Source of the DNA: Streptomyces sp. NBC_00690
Lineage (GTDB): Bacteria; Actinomycetota; Actinomycetes; Streptomycetales; Streptomycetaceae
Reading direction: 5' to 3'
DNA length: 64,000 bases
Assembly: GCF_036226685.1 (NCBI RefSeq)
Contig: NZ_CP109009.1
Span: forward strand, 7,901,501-7,965,500
A program made the translations under genes and the position numbers. Every line of letters starts with the position of its first letter. The stretch's first letter is position 1. Of the stretch, positions 1-8,672 are shown one piece after another. A model generated the notes under the pieces. It was not told the DNA's origin. It ran no database searches and saw only the letters and a list, made by a program, of their open reading frames with translations.

Positions 1-258
1 GCCATGGAAGCCCCGGTGTTCCACAGTGCGCACTTCCCGGGTTCGTTCTATCCGCGGCTGGCGCGACCAGGGCAGTTGGTGGCGGAGGAGCGACTCGGGA
101 GCCGAGTGCTGGCCCAACTCGCCACGCGCGGACACGAAGTGGTGTCCGCGCCTGACTGGTCGCTCGGCCGTATGTGCGCAGTCGGTCGGGCACCGGAGGG
201 ACTCCTCACGGCTGCCGCCGATCCACGCGGTGGGTTGAGCTACGCGACGGGGCGGTGA
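1..258 (+). CDS. Gamma-glutamyltransferase, C-terminal end (partial)
   Basis: This frame is open from the first base and stops at 258, so only the last 85 or so residues are present. The C-terminal stretch ending in AAADPRGGLSYATGR is typical of the small subunit of gamma-glutamyltranspeptidases, Ntn-hydrolases that mature by self-cleavage and transfer or hydrolyse the gamma-glutamyl group of glutathione and similar compounds. The catalytic Thr and the glycine-rich region lie outside the window. The call rests on family resemblance of the tail alone. Confidence 0.75.
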   Translation, partial: AMEAPVFHSAHFPGSFYPRLARPGQLVAEERLGSRVLAQLATRGHEVVSAPDWSLGRMCAVGRAPEGLLTAAADPRGGLSYATGR

Positions 259-304
259 TGTAGGCCCGCGGTGGACCATGGGTGCCTGCGGGGGCGGTCT
301 CCCC

Positions 305-1102
305 TCAGCCGTGCGATCTGCCCGTTGCGGTCCCTCTCGGTGTCGTGTCCCATGCGCTCGCCGATTCCATCAGAGGATTTGCCGCGGCGGGTTCCTCCTG
401 CTCGATGGGCGTGGTCATCGGGTTGAGCGCATGGCGCTCGGCCGCCGCTGTGGCCGCTTCGGGGTCCCCTGCTGCGATGGCCTGTACGAGGTCGATATGG
501 ATGTTGAGGCGGTGCTTCTTGTACTTCGTGTGTTCTTCCAGGGTGTGGTGCGGCACCACTTCCGTTGCCTGGTCCTGGATGAACTGCACCAGTCCTAGAT
601 ACACGGTCTGAAGGATGTGGTTGCGCACGATGTGGGCGATCCGCTCGTGCAGGCGCCAGTTGGCCCGCAGGAACCGCTCGGGGTCGTCCACGGCATCGGC
701 CATCGCGTCGATGAGGACGCGCAGATCGGCGATGTCCCGGGTGCTGCGGAAGCGTGCGGCATCGCTCGCGATGATGGGTTCGAGGCCGTTGCGTACGGCG
801 ATGGCATCGATGACGCTCACCGGTTCGCTGTGCACGGTGAGCAGGGTCTGGCCGAGTCGGACCACGGGATCGGTGGGGGCGACGAACAGCCCTCCACCGG
901 GTCCGGGGCGCACAACGATGCGTCCTCGGGCCTGGAGGAGTCTGACCGCCTCGTTCACCGTCGCGCGTGCGACACCGCTTTCAAGGCGTAGCTCCTCCTT
1001 GGTCGCGATGCGTTCGCCGGGTGTGAGTCGCCGTTGTGCGATGAGGTCTTCAACATATTTGGCCAGGGTGTCGGCCTTGGGAGCGTTTCCAGACAGCGCC
1101 AT
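305..1102 (-). CDS. GntR/FadR-family transcriptional regulator
   Basis: A 265-residue protein with an N-terminal winged helix (residues about 5-70, containing VEDLIAQRRLTPGERIATKE and a wing ending GGGLFVAP) and an all-helical FCD ligand domain (about 95-235) whose Asp/His residues usually bind a metal. The frame is open further upstream, but I chose the ATG at 1102 because the winged helix begins just after it. A TATACT box lies only about 7 bases upstream (1114-1109), so the message may be leaderless. It is divergent from the RidA/amidohydrolase/amidase genes and probably represses them in the absence of their substrate; that link is inferred from position. Confidence 0.9.
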   Translation of the reverse strand: MALSGNAPKADTLAKYVEDLIAQRRLTPGERIATKEELRLESGVARATVNEAVRLLQARGRIVVRPGPGGGLFVAPTDPVVRLGQTLLTVHSEPVSVIDAIAVRNGLEPIIASDAARFRSTRDIADLRVLIDAMADAVDDPERFLRANWRLHERIAHIVRNHILQTVYLGLVQFIQDQATEVVPHHTLEEHTKYKKHRLNIHIDLVQAIAAGDPEAATAAAERHALNPMTTPIEQEEPAAANPLMESASAWDTTPRGTATGRSHG

Positions 1103-1284
1103 GGAACGAGTATAACCAAAAAGCCTTGAAGGGGATTGACAGTGGAGGGCAAGGCGAGCAGAGTCGGAAAGAGCATAATCAATAGCCTCGGAATCCCGGC
1201 CCGGATTCTTGAAGATCGGTTGACCGTAGTGGCGGCCGGAGAGCCAGTGCAGGGCGCACCCCCTAGAGCCAGGAGACAACAGCG
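1103..1284. promoter_or_regulatory. Divergent promoter region between gntR-type gene and ridA-like gene
   Basis: On the minus strand, TATACT at 1114-1109 is a good -10 box for the regulator and implies a leaderless or near-leaderless transcript. On the plus strand, TTGACA at 1136-1141 is a perfect -35 hexamer, but the best -10 at 17 bases spacing (CAGAGT) is weak. The ridA-like gene has a clear ribosome binding site, AGGAGA, at 1270-1275. The GntR operator should lie here; I could not single out one palindrome. Confidence 0.45.
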
Positions 1285-1707
1285 ATGGCCATTGAACGAA
1301 TCGACACCGATCCTTCCCGTGCAGGCGAGCTGCCGTATGCGCCTGTGGTGAAGATCGATGCTCCCGCGACGATGTACTTCCTCGGCGGGGCGACCGCCCT
1401 TCCGCTCTATCACAACCACCCGCACGTTCCGGAAGAGTGTGTACTGCCCGACGACATCGTCGAGCAGACGCACCGGGTCATGCGCAACATCCAGCAGGTC
1501 CTGGACCACTTGGGCCTGACCTGGCGCAACGTCGTGAAGACGACCGAGTACATCACCGATATTCGCGACGCGGACCTGATGCACGCGACGATGGACGAGT
1601 ACTACCAGGGGTGGACACCGGCGGCCACGATGGTCGCGGTCAACAACCTCAGCGCACCCGGGGCCCGCTTCGAGCTCGACGCCGTCGCCATGGGCCCGCA
1701 GACCTGA
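1285..1707 (+). CDS. RidA/YjgF-family protein lacking the classical arginine
   Basis: A 140-residue protein of the RidA/YER057c/UK114 fold, which forms trimers and in classical members hydrolyses reactive imines or enamines. The core VVKTTEYITDIRDADLMHATMDEYY and the C-terminal FELDAVA segment are recognisable. Where E. coli RidA has the substrate-anchoring Arg (Pro-Ala-Arg-Ser), this protein reads TPAATMV, so the Arg is replaced by Ala. That places it with Rid subgroups not expected to have imine deaminase activity. A good ribosome site precedes the ATG. It lies 275 bases ahead of the amidohydrolase, so it probably serves the same catabolic pathway. Confidence 0.85.
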   Translation: MAIERIDTDPSRAGELPYAPVVKIDAPATMYFLGGATALPLYHNHPHVPEECVLPDDIVEQTHRVMRNIQQVLDHLGLTWRNVVKTTEYITDIRDADLMHATMDEYYQGWTPAATMVAVNNLSAPGARFELDAVAMGPQT

Positions 1708-1982
1708 GCCCAACCCGACGGCTCCTCGGTGCATCGCACACTGCCGGAGGGTGCCGAGTGCGGGGACATCTGATCGATCCGGGCCGCAGGTAGCCCAGGG
1801 AAACGAGTTCGCCACGAGGCCGATCCTCGTGCTCACGCTGCCGAGTTGGATCGGACACGTGGCCGGTGGCCCTCACCATCCGTCCCGATCTCCACGGCAC
1901 CAGGTCAGTCGAGTCTCGCCCTGGTAGGGGACGTGACGTACCCACCATGAACGGATCACCTACGAGAAAGCAGGGCACCTCC

Positions 1983-3788
1983 ATGCCCAGATCGCGGTCC
2001 GCCGCCACCGGCGGGGCTCATCGCGCCACCAGCGCCGACAGCGTACTGACCAACGCCAACATCCTCACCGTGGACGCTGACTTCAGCACTGCGGACGCGG
2101 TCGCCATGGCCGGCGGCCGAATCGTCGGGGTGGGCACGCATGAGGACATACAGCACCTCATAGGGCCCGACACACAGATCACCGATCTCGGTGGCCGTAC
2201 GGTGCTGCCCGGGTTCATCGACACCCATGGTCACCTCGGCCTGTTCGGCCAGGAGAAGCACTGGGTCAATCTCGATGGGGCGGGCTCGGTCACCGAGATT
2301 TGCGAGCGGATCGCGCGGGCGGCTGCGACGACGCCCATCGGCGAGGCGATCGTCGCCACTCCGGTCGGTGATCATCCGTACTTCTTCCGCGTGCCTGAGT
2401 GTCTCGTCGAAGGCCGCTTCCCCACCCGGCAGGAACTGGACGCCGCCGCCCCGGACCACCCGGTCTACATCACCGCACCGACCAACCGCGTTCCCAACAG
2501 TGCCCTCTTCAACACCCGTGCCCTGCGCGCTGCCGGGCTGATGTCCGCGAAGACCTTCACCAAGGCGCTCAAGGGCAAGTCGAAGGACGGCATGGAGGTC
2601 ACGGACACGGCCTACTGGCTGGACGGCATTGAGGTTGTCCGGGACCAGCAGACCGGCCGCCCCACCGGCGAAATACGCAATATGCAGCCCATCTACAACC
2701 CCTCCAGCTACTACGACAAGATCACCCCCTTCCTGCCGCAACCGACCTACGAGTCCATCCGCGACGGCATTCGGCTGATGGCACCTGACTTCCTCGCCGA
2801 AGGCGTCACCACACTGCTGGAGAACCACCTCACCCGAGCGGAGGAACTGCGGTCCTACCGCGAACTCGATCTCCCGCTACGGATCTTCTTCGCCCATGAG
2901 ATCGACGCCCGGCAGTCGGTGGAGGAGATTGAGCGGATGCTCCGCACCGTCTCCTTCAGCGGGCGCGAGGGTTTCGGTGACGATCACCTAGCCCTGGTGG
3001 GCGTCAGTATCGGTGTGGACGGTCCGCACTGGCACGGGGCGGGGGTCGCCGACGAGCACTACATCGGCCCGGACGGAACCATGATCAATCCTGATCCCCT
3101 GGTACCGGAGCCCATCTACCGAGCCATCGTCGGCCTCGCCGCCAGGCTGGGACTGCGGGTGCACACCTGCGCGGGTGGCCGGCGTGCGATACAGATCGCG
3201 CTGGACGCCTTCGCCGCGGCCGACGACGAGTCTTCGATCTCCGACCGTCGATTCGTCCTGGAACACTGCGAGTTCCCCACCCCCGCACAGATCGCCGAAT
3301 GCGGGCGCCTCGGCGTGGTACCCACCACAACGACCAACTTTCTCTGGGGCAAGGTATCCGAGGTGTTCATCGACCGCCTCGGCGGCGGTGACTACTCCGA
3401 AAACGCCATCCCGTTGCGCTGGTGGCTCGATGCCGGAATCCCCGTAGCCCAGGAAACCGACTGGGGCCCACGCAGTGTCATGTTCTCCATCTGGCAGTCA
3501 CTCGCTCGACAGTCTGGCCTCACTGGCGAGGTCATCGGGGCGCACCAGCGCATCAGCCGTGAAGAGGCCATCCGTCTCTTCACCAACAACGGCGCCCATG
3601 CCCTCTTCAAGGAAGACGTACTCGGCTCCATCGAGGTGGGCAAGTTTGCCGATCTCGTGGTGCTCTCCGAATCCCCCATGACCTGCCCCGAAGACGCCAT
3701 CAAAGACATCGAAGTCCTCGTCACCATGATCGACGGCAAGGCCGTGCACGGACACGAGGTCCTCGCCCAGTTGAGGGAGGCACAATGA
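1983..3788 (+). CDS. Amidohydrolase, YtcJ-like metal-dependent hydrolase
   Basis: A 601-residue protein of the amidohydrolase superfamily (YtcJ-like group), metal-dependent TIM-barrel hydrolases that open amides, lactams or similar bonds. The N-terminal beta-sandwich begins TNANILTVD, followed by the metal motif PGFIDTHGHLGLFG near residue 75 and a C-terminal sandwich strand GKFADLVVLSE. Several upstream in-frame starts exist; I prefer the ATG at 1983, seven bases after AGGG, although 1947 is also possible. Its stop overlaps the next start (ATGA), so it is translationally coupled to the amidase. A plausible scheme is ring or amide opening by this enzyme followed by the amidase; the substrate is unknown. 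Confidence 0.88.
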   Translation: MPRSRSAATGGAHRATSADSVLTNANILTVDADFSTADAVAMAGGRIVGVGTHEDIQHLIGPDTQITDLGGRTVLPGFIDTHGHLGLFGQEKHWVNLDGAGSVTEICERIARAAATTPIGEAIVATPVGDHPYFFRVPECLVEGRFPTRQELDAAAPDHPVYITAPTNRVPNSALFNTRALRAAGLMSAKTFTKALKGKSKDGMEVTDTAYWLDGIEVVRDQQTGRPTGEIRNMQPIYNPSSYYDKITPFLPQPTYESIRDGIRLMAPDFLAEGVTTLLENHLTRAEELRSYRELDLPLRIFFAHEIDARQSVEEIERMLRTVSFSGREGFGDDHLALVGVSIGVDGPHWHGAGVADEHYIGPDGTMINPDPLVPEPIYRAIVGLAARLGLRVHTCAGGRRAIQIALDAFAAADDESSISDRRFVLEHCEFPTPAQIAECGRLGVVPTTTTNFLWGKVSEVFIDRLGGGDYSENAIPLRWWLDAGIPVAQETDWGPRSVMFSIWQSLARQSGLTGEVIGAHQRISREEAIRLFTNNGAHALFKEDVLGSIEVGKFADLVVLSESPMTCPEDAIKDIEVLVTMIDGKAVHGHEVLAQLREAQ

Positions 3789-5263
3789 TCAACCACCACA
3801 ACATCCACTTCATGTCCGCCACCGAGATGGCTCGCCGCATCCGCACGCGCGAACTCTCCCCGGTGGAGTTGATGGAGAGTGTCATCTCCCGCATCGAGGA
3901 CCGCAATCCCAAGATCAACGCCTTTGTCTTCACGGCATACGAGGAAGCGCGCGAGCGGGCGCACGCCGCGGAACAGGCGGTGCTGGCAGGTGAGAACCTA
4001 GGTCGGCTGCACGGGGTACCCACAGCGATGAAGGACCTCTTCGACTTCAAACCCGGATGGATCTCCACCCTGGGAGGAGTGCCGGCCCTCGCTGGAAACG
4101 TGGCCACCTCTTCCTGCACCTGGGTCGAGCGGATGGAAGACGCGGGCGCCATCATCGTCGGGAAGACCAACAGCCCGGTGCTTGGCTTCCGCGGACTGTC
4201 GGACAACCCGCTCTTCGGCCCGACCTGCAATCCCTTCGACACCACCCGTAACTCCGGTGGTTCCTCTGGAGGTAGCGCGGCGGCCGTTGCGGACGGCATG
4301 GTGCCCTTTGCGGAGGGCACCGACGCGGGCGGATCGATCCGAATCCCCTCCTCCTGGTGCGGTGTCTACGGCTTCAAGCCCTCGGCCGGGCGCGTCCCGG
4401 CGATCATGCGCCCCAATGCCTTCGGCGGGACCAACCCGTTTGTGCACGAGGGCATGATCACGCGTTCCGTCGGGGATGCAGCGCTCGGCCTGAGCGTCCT
4501 GTCCGGAGCGCACCCACTGGACCCCTTCAGCTTCGGGGCGCCCGTGGACTTCTTCGGCGACCTCCAGGGTGATGTACGGAACTGGCGGATCGCCTACAGC
4601 CCTGACTTCGGCGGATACCCCGTTGACCCCAAGGTTGCCCAGATCGTCGAGCGAGCCGCCCACGTCTTTGAACAGGCGGGCGCGACCGTGGAGAAGGTCG
4701 ACATCGACTTTGGCCTGGGCCACACCAAACTGACCGACCTGTTCTACCGTCAGATCGCGATACAGAACAGCGAGACCATTGCCCATCTACGGACTCAGGG
4801 CATCGACCTACTCGGAGAGCACTCCGAAGGCATTCCAGATGAGCTCAAGGAGTCCGCTGCGCAAGGGAACCGGTTGAAGCCGTCCGATGTCTCCCGCGAC
4901 CAGGTACTCCGGTCCCAAGTGTTCGATACTCTGCAGACGGTTCTGTCCAGTCACCAGATCCTCCTCACACCCACCGTCGGCGCCACGGCAACTGTCAATG
5001 CGACTGATGGTGAGTCAAAGGGCCCCGCCGTGATCAACGGGCAGTCGGTGGACCGGTTGCTTGGCTGGTGTCTGACCTACCTCATCAACATGACCGGACA
5101 CCCGGCCGCGTCCATCCCCGCCGGTCTGACCGACCAAGGACTACCGGTGGGCCTGCAGATCATCGGGCGGCGCCACCAGGACGGCGATGTCCTCACCGCA
5201 AGTGCAGCCTTCGAAGACCTTCAGCCGTGGCAACACACTTACCCATCAAACACCCGGGGATGA
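3785..5263 (+). CDS. Amidase-signature family amidase
   Basis: A 492-residue amidase-signature enzyme with the Ser-cisSer-Lys triad. Lys lies in TAMKDLFDF near residue 82, the glycine/serine loop is GGSSGGSAAAVADG near 158, and the nucleophile serine is in TDAGGSIRIPSS near 182, followed by GVYGFKPSAGRVP. It should hydrolyse a carboxamide to acid plus ammonia or amine in the cytoplasm. It could be misnamed as GatA, but no gatB or gatC is nearby and the neighbours are catabolic. The start overlaps the amidohydrolase stop by four bases. A strong hairpin at 5351-5382 ends the operon. Confidence 0.9.
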   Translation: MINHHNIHFMSATEMARRIRTRELSPVELMESVISRIEDRNPKINAFVFTAYEEARERAHAAEQAVLAGENLGRLHGVPTAMKDLFDFKPGWISTLGGVPALAGNVATSSCTWVERMEDAGAIIVGKTNSPVLGFRGLSDNPLFGPTCNPFDTTRNSGGSSGGSAAAVADGMVPFAEGTDAGGSIRIPSSWCGVYGFKPSAGRVPAIMRPNAFGGTNPFVHEGMITRSVGDAALGLSVLSGAHPLDPFSFGAPVDFFGDLQGDVRNWRIAYSPDFGGYPVDPKVAQIVERAAHVFEQAGATVEKVDIDFGLGHTKLTDLFYRQIAIQNSETIAHLRTQGIDLLGEHSEGIPDELKESAAQGNRLKPSDVSRDQVLRSQVFDTLQTVLSSHQILLTPTVGATATVNATDGESKGPAVINGQSVDRLLGWCLTYLINMTGHPAASIPAGLTDQGLPVGLQIIGRRHQDGDVLTASAAFEDLQPWQHTYPSNTRG

Positions 5264-5350
5264 GCCTCCTGGCTTTCGGAAGCCGAGATACACCGTACGT
5301 CTGATGTCCACAGCGGCCACTGGGACCACGCCCCCTCGCCGCCCTCACCA

Positions 5351-5382
5351 TGCTCCGTGCGGGTCGCTGCCCGCACGGAGCA
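5351..5382 (+). terminator. Rho-independent-type hairpin after the amidase operon
   Basis: A perfect 13-base inverted repeat (5351-5363 and 5370-5382, left arm TGCTCCGTGCGGG) encloses a 6-base loop, 88 bases after the amidase stop. There is no U-tract, as is usual for actinomycete terminators. Confidence 0.7.
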
Positions 5383-5509
5383 CGGCGGGCGCATGCACCT
5401 CGATGACGACATCGACCTGGCAGCAGGCCCACCACGAAGCGGCCCCGCCCCGAAGGTGTGGCAGGTACCGAGCTGCGGCGGCGGCCACCGACATGAAGGG
5501 CCACCCAGC

Positions 5510-6304
5510 GTGCTCGCTCACCCCGGCGATCTCCCGTCCGGCCCGGCCGTCCCCGGCGTAGCTGCCCAGAAGCGGCAGGCGGCCGGACCCCCGACGCCCG
5601 CCGCGCCCGTTGCCGCACGGCCCGCAAGCCGGGGGGACAGGCTGCTCGCCGATCTCCTGCCGCTCCTGCTGACCGTCGCCGCGGGCGCCACGGACGCCCT
5701 GGCCTACCTCGGCCTCGGGGGCGTCTTCACCGCCAACATGACCGGCAACCTCGTACTCCTCGGCATCGCCGGGGCGCACGGCATCGATCTATCCGTCGCC
5801 CGCGCCTCGGCCGCCACACTCGCGTTCACGGCCGGCCTGGTTCTGACCTTCCGGCTCACCCGAGACCTGCCCCCCCGCCGCCTGTGGCCGCGCCGCATCA
5901 CGGGCACGCTCGCCGTCAGCCTGATCTGCCAGGTGGTATTCCTCGCCGGTTGGATCGCCGTCGGCGCCCGTCCGGGCAAGGTGTGGGACGTGGCGCTCGT
6001 CGCGGTCTCGGCACTGGCGATGGGCATCCAGACCGCGTGCGCGCGGCGGGTCGCCGTCGCCGGGATCACCACGACATTCGTCACCGGCACACTGACCGCT
6101 ATGGCCGAATCGGCCGCGGGCGGCTCCGCCCGTCACCTCGTACGCCGCCTCTGCGTCCTGCTCGCGCTGGTCGTTGGTGCCCTCGGCGGCGCCTTTGTGC
6201 TGAGCCGGCAGCCGACCGCCGCGGCGGCGATCGCCCCGGTGCTCGTCGCGATCACACTGCTACTGGCGGCCCGACTTCATCGGGTGCAACGAAATCCGCA
6301 GTAG
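5510..6304 (+). CDS. DUF1275 (YoaK-like) membrane protein
   Basis: The conserved part begins near DRLLADLLPLLLTVAAGATD and holds about six hydrophobic helices, with the family signatures ALAYLGLGGVFTANMTGN and GIQTACARRV followed by ITTTFVTGTLTAM. DUF1275 proteins are inner-membrane proteins of unknown function. The frame is open to 5357, but the first 50 residues of that longer version look like read-through of the preceding hairpin. I favour the GTG at 5510, nine bases after GAAGGG, giving 264 residues; a still later start is possible. It stands alone, convergent with the aldehyde dehydrogenase gene. Confidence 0.8.
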   Translation: MLAHPGDLPSGPAVPGVAAQKRQAAGPPTPAAPVAARPASRGDRLLADLLPLLLTVAAGATDALAYLGLGGVFTANMTGNLVLLGIAGAHGIDLSVARASAATLAFTAGLVLTFRLTRDLPPRRLWPRRITGTLAVSLICQVVFLAGWIAVGARPGKVWDVALVAVSALAMGIQTACARRVAVAGITTTFVTGTLTAMAESAAGGSARHLVRRLCVLLALVVGALGGAFVLSRQPTAAAAIAPVLVAITLLLAARLHRVQRNPQ

Positions 6305-6643
6305 GAAGGTTGAGTCAGCGATGATTCCCTCGAATCTGCGGAGAATTCCCCCGAGACGATTGATAGATAGGGCTCGACGGCACTGAGCTTGGCCGCACGA
6401 GGCCGCCCAGGCCCGAGAGCCTCAAGGCCAACCAAGCCGCCCCGCGTCGATCTCGCACGATGCCCCGGTGCTCCACCGGCGACACGACCCCCGGGACGAG
6501 GTCGACGACATCCAGGAACCACGGGTGCGCTGTCACCGCTGCGACCATTCCTCCCTCGCCGAGGAGATGGACCGCGACCCTTCCGCCGAGAGCCGGTTCA
6601 GGTCGAGCTGTCGGTTCGGGGGCTGATCACGTCGGGGAGGATC
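6305..6643. other. Convergent intergenic region, no gene recognised
   Basis: About 340 bases between two convergent genes. Short open frames exist on both strands but show no family I recognise and no ribosome site. It may hold decayed coding DNA. Confidence 0.4.
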
Positions 6644-7978
6644 TCAAGCGACGGTCCGGATGAGCTTCTTGTTGACGAACTCCTCGATCCCGGGCCGGCC
6701 GAGTTCGCGCCCGAACCCGGAGCGCTTCACACCGCCGAAGGGCAGTTCGGCGCCCTCGGCACCGACCCCGTTGACGAAGACCATGCCGGCCTCGATCCGA
6801 GCGGCGACACGCTCGGCTTGCGTGGGGTCGGTGGTGAAGAGGTACGAGCCGAGACCGTAGGGGGTGTCGTTGGCGATCCGTACGGCGTCCTCCTCGTCAG
6901 AGGCGTTGAAGACCATGGCCACCGGTCCGAACAGTTCCTCCCGGGCCGCAGGGTGCTCGGTGGTGAGGTCGGTCAGGACTCCGGCGGGGAAGTAGGCACC
7001 GCGCCGCTCGCCGGTGCTGCGCAGAGTGGCTCCTTGAGCCACGGCCGCGTCGACCTGACGGCCGAGGTTCTCGGCCGCGGCGGTTGATGACAACGGGGCG
7101 CCGGTCTCGCTGGCGAGCAGCTTGGCGGTGAACCGTTCGACGAACGCGTCATGGAGGTGGTCGACGACCACGAAGCGCTTGGCGGCGTTGCATGCCTGGC
7201 CGGTGTTGTCGAGGCGGGCGGCGACGGCGGATTCGACGACCGCGTCGAGGTCGTCGGTGGACAGGACGATGAAGGGATCGGAGCCGCCCAGTTCGAGAAC
7301 GACCTTCTTGAGGTGCCGTCCGGCGATCTCCGCGACGGCCGCACCAGCTCGTTCGGACCCGGTGAGTGAGACTCCCTGGACCCGGGGGTCGGCGATGACC
7401 TCGGCGATCTGCTCGTTGGTGGCGTACACATTGACATAGGCCCCGGCCGGGAAGCCCGCCTCGGCAACCAGCTTCTCCAGCAGGGCCGCAGTAGCCGGGC
7501 ATTGCGGCGCGTGCTTGAGCACGATCGTGTTGCCGGTCGCCAGGTTCGGGGCGGCGAAGCGGGCGACCTGGTACGCCGGGAAGTTCCACGGCATGATCCC
7601 GAGGAGTACGCCCACCGGACTGCGCCGGATGACGGCGGTGCCGGGACCGGAAACGACGTCGATTGGCTCGTCGGCGAGGAACTCCTCGGCGTGGTCGGCG
7701 TAGTAGTGATAGATGTCGACGCAGAAGTCGACCTCGCCCTCGGCCTCCGGGAGCGGCTTGCCCATCTCGCGGACGATGCTCGCCGCCAGCTCGGCCCGGT
7801 GCTCCGTGTGCAGGTCACCAAGACGCCGCAGCAGGGCCGCACGCTCGGCCACGGAACTGGTGCGTCCCCAGGCGGTCGCCGTGTGGGCGGAATCCACGGC
7901 TGCCGCCACTTCAGCGTCCGTGGCGGTGGGGTAGGTGACGTTGACCTCGCCAGTGGTCGGGTCGGTGACGGCGTACAT
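6644..7978 (-). CDS. NAD(P)-dependent aldehyde dehydrogenase (succinate-semialdehyde type)
   Basis: A 444-residue aldehyde dehydrogenase of the short GabD/Sad-like group that starts directly at the DPTTGEV segment. The cofactor loop is LLGIMPWNFPAYQ, the general-base glutamate is in VLELGGSDPF, and the catalytic cysteine is in NTGQACNAAKR. It should oxidise an aldehyde to its acid; succinate semialdehyde is the family's usual substrate but is not proven. AGGAGG ends one base before an ATG at 7981 and four bases before a second ATG at 7978, so I take 7978. It lies downstream of, and on the same strand as, the PLP decarboxylase, which suggests handling of an amine-derived aldehyde. Confidence 0.9.
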   Translation of the reverse strand: MYAVTDPTTGEVNVTYPTATDAEVAAAVDSAHTATAWGRTSSVAERAALLRRLGDLHTEHRAELAASIVREMGKPLPEAEGEVDFCVDIYHYYADHAEEFLADEPIDVVSGPGTAVIRRSPVGVLLGIMPWNFPAYQVARFAAPNLATGNTIVLKHAPQCPATAALLEKLVAEAGFPAGAYVNVYATNEQIAEVIADPRVQGVSLTGSERAGAAVAEIAGRHLKKVVLELGGSDPFIVLSTDDLDAVVESAVAARLDNTGQACNAAKRFVVVDHLHDAFVERFTAKLLASETGAPLSSTAAAENLGRQVDAAVAQGATLRSTGERRGAYFPAGVLTDLTTEHPAAREELFGPVAMVFNASDEEDAVRIANDTPYGLGSYLFTTDPTQAERVAARIEAGMVFVNGVGAEGAELPFGGVKRSGFGRELGRPGIEEFVNKKLIRTVA

Positions 7979-8672
7979 CATGCCTCCTGAAGCTGGTCGG
8001 GGGCCTCGGCGGCCGTGGTCCCCATACGTGCGAATGCGTGTTGTGTGGCCCGCTGGAGGGAGGGCAGCCTTTCGCGTCGAGTGCCGTTGTGACACCGGCG
8101 CTCGACCGGGAAACGCTGTGCCCACGGAGGTGGTTGCCACCTCACGCAGAGCCAATGGTCGGCGTCCCGACCAGTTCGTCCAGCGACACTTGGCCGCCCG
8201 ATGGACGTGCGCCGGCTTCGAGCTGTCCATCCCTCCGGTGCCGCTGCCATGGTCGCATCCCACCCTATGTTTCCCCAGGTCGGAGGGATCGACAGGGGGT
8301 GAACGGGGTCATTGCGCCGAATGCAGCACAACCACTGCGAACACACACCGTGCCGGGGCCGCGCCACCCGATCCAACGCCCATGCCCTGTCTTCACGGTG
8401 ACCAGGAAGCGGATTCAGGGCAGTCCAAGTCATGGTCTTGCGGGACTTGGTGGCGGTGCAGTTGGCGAGGGCCCGGCGGGCTGCGCGTTTGAGCGGCAGC
8501 CCCCGGAGTGATCTCGGAGTCCGGCTTGCGTCCGGTGATTGCCGACCTAGTCCTCGGGAAGGGGTCGATTCGCGCTCGAAGGAACATCAGTGCAGCTCAG
8601 GGGCTGATTGGGATGCCTTCGAGGACCTTCGTGTCGCGGTCGGAGCGGGCTGCGCCGCGCGCGTCCCATCGG
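7979..8672. other. 694-base intergenic region, no gene recognised
   Basis: Lies between the decarboxylase end and the aldehyde dehydrogenase start, both on the minus strand. It contains the AGGAGG ribosome site of the aldehyde dehydrogenase at its left edge. The remaining short frames show no recognisable family. The size suggests that the dehydrogenase has its own promoter here, or that this is relic DNA. Confidence 0.4.
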
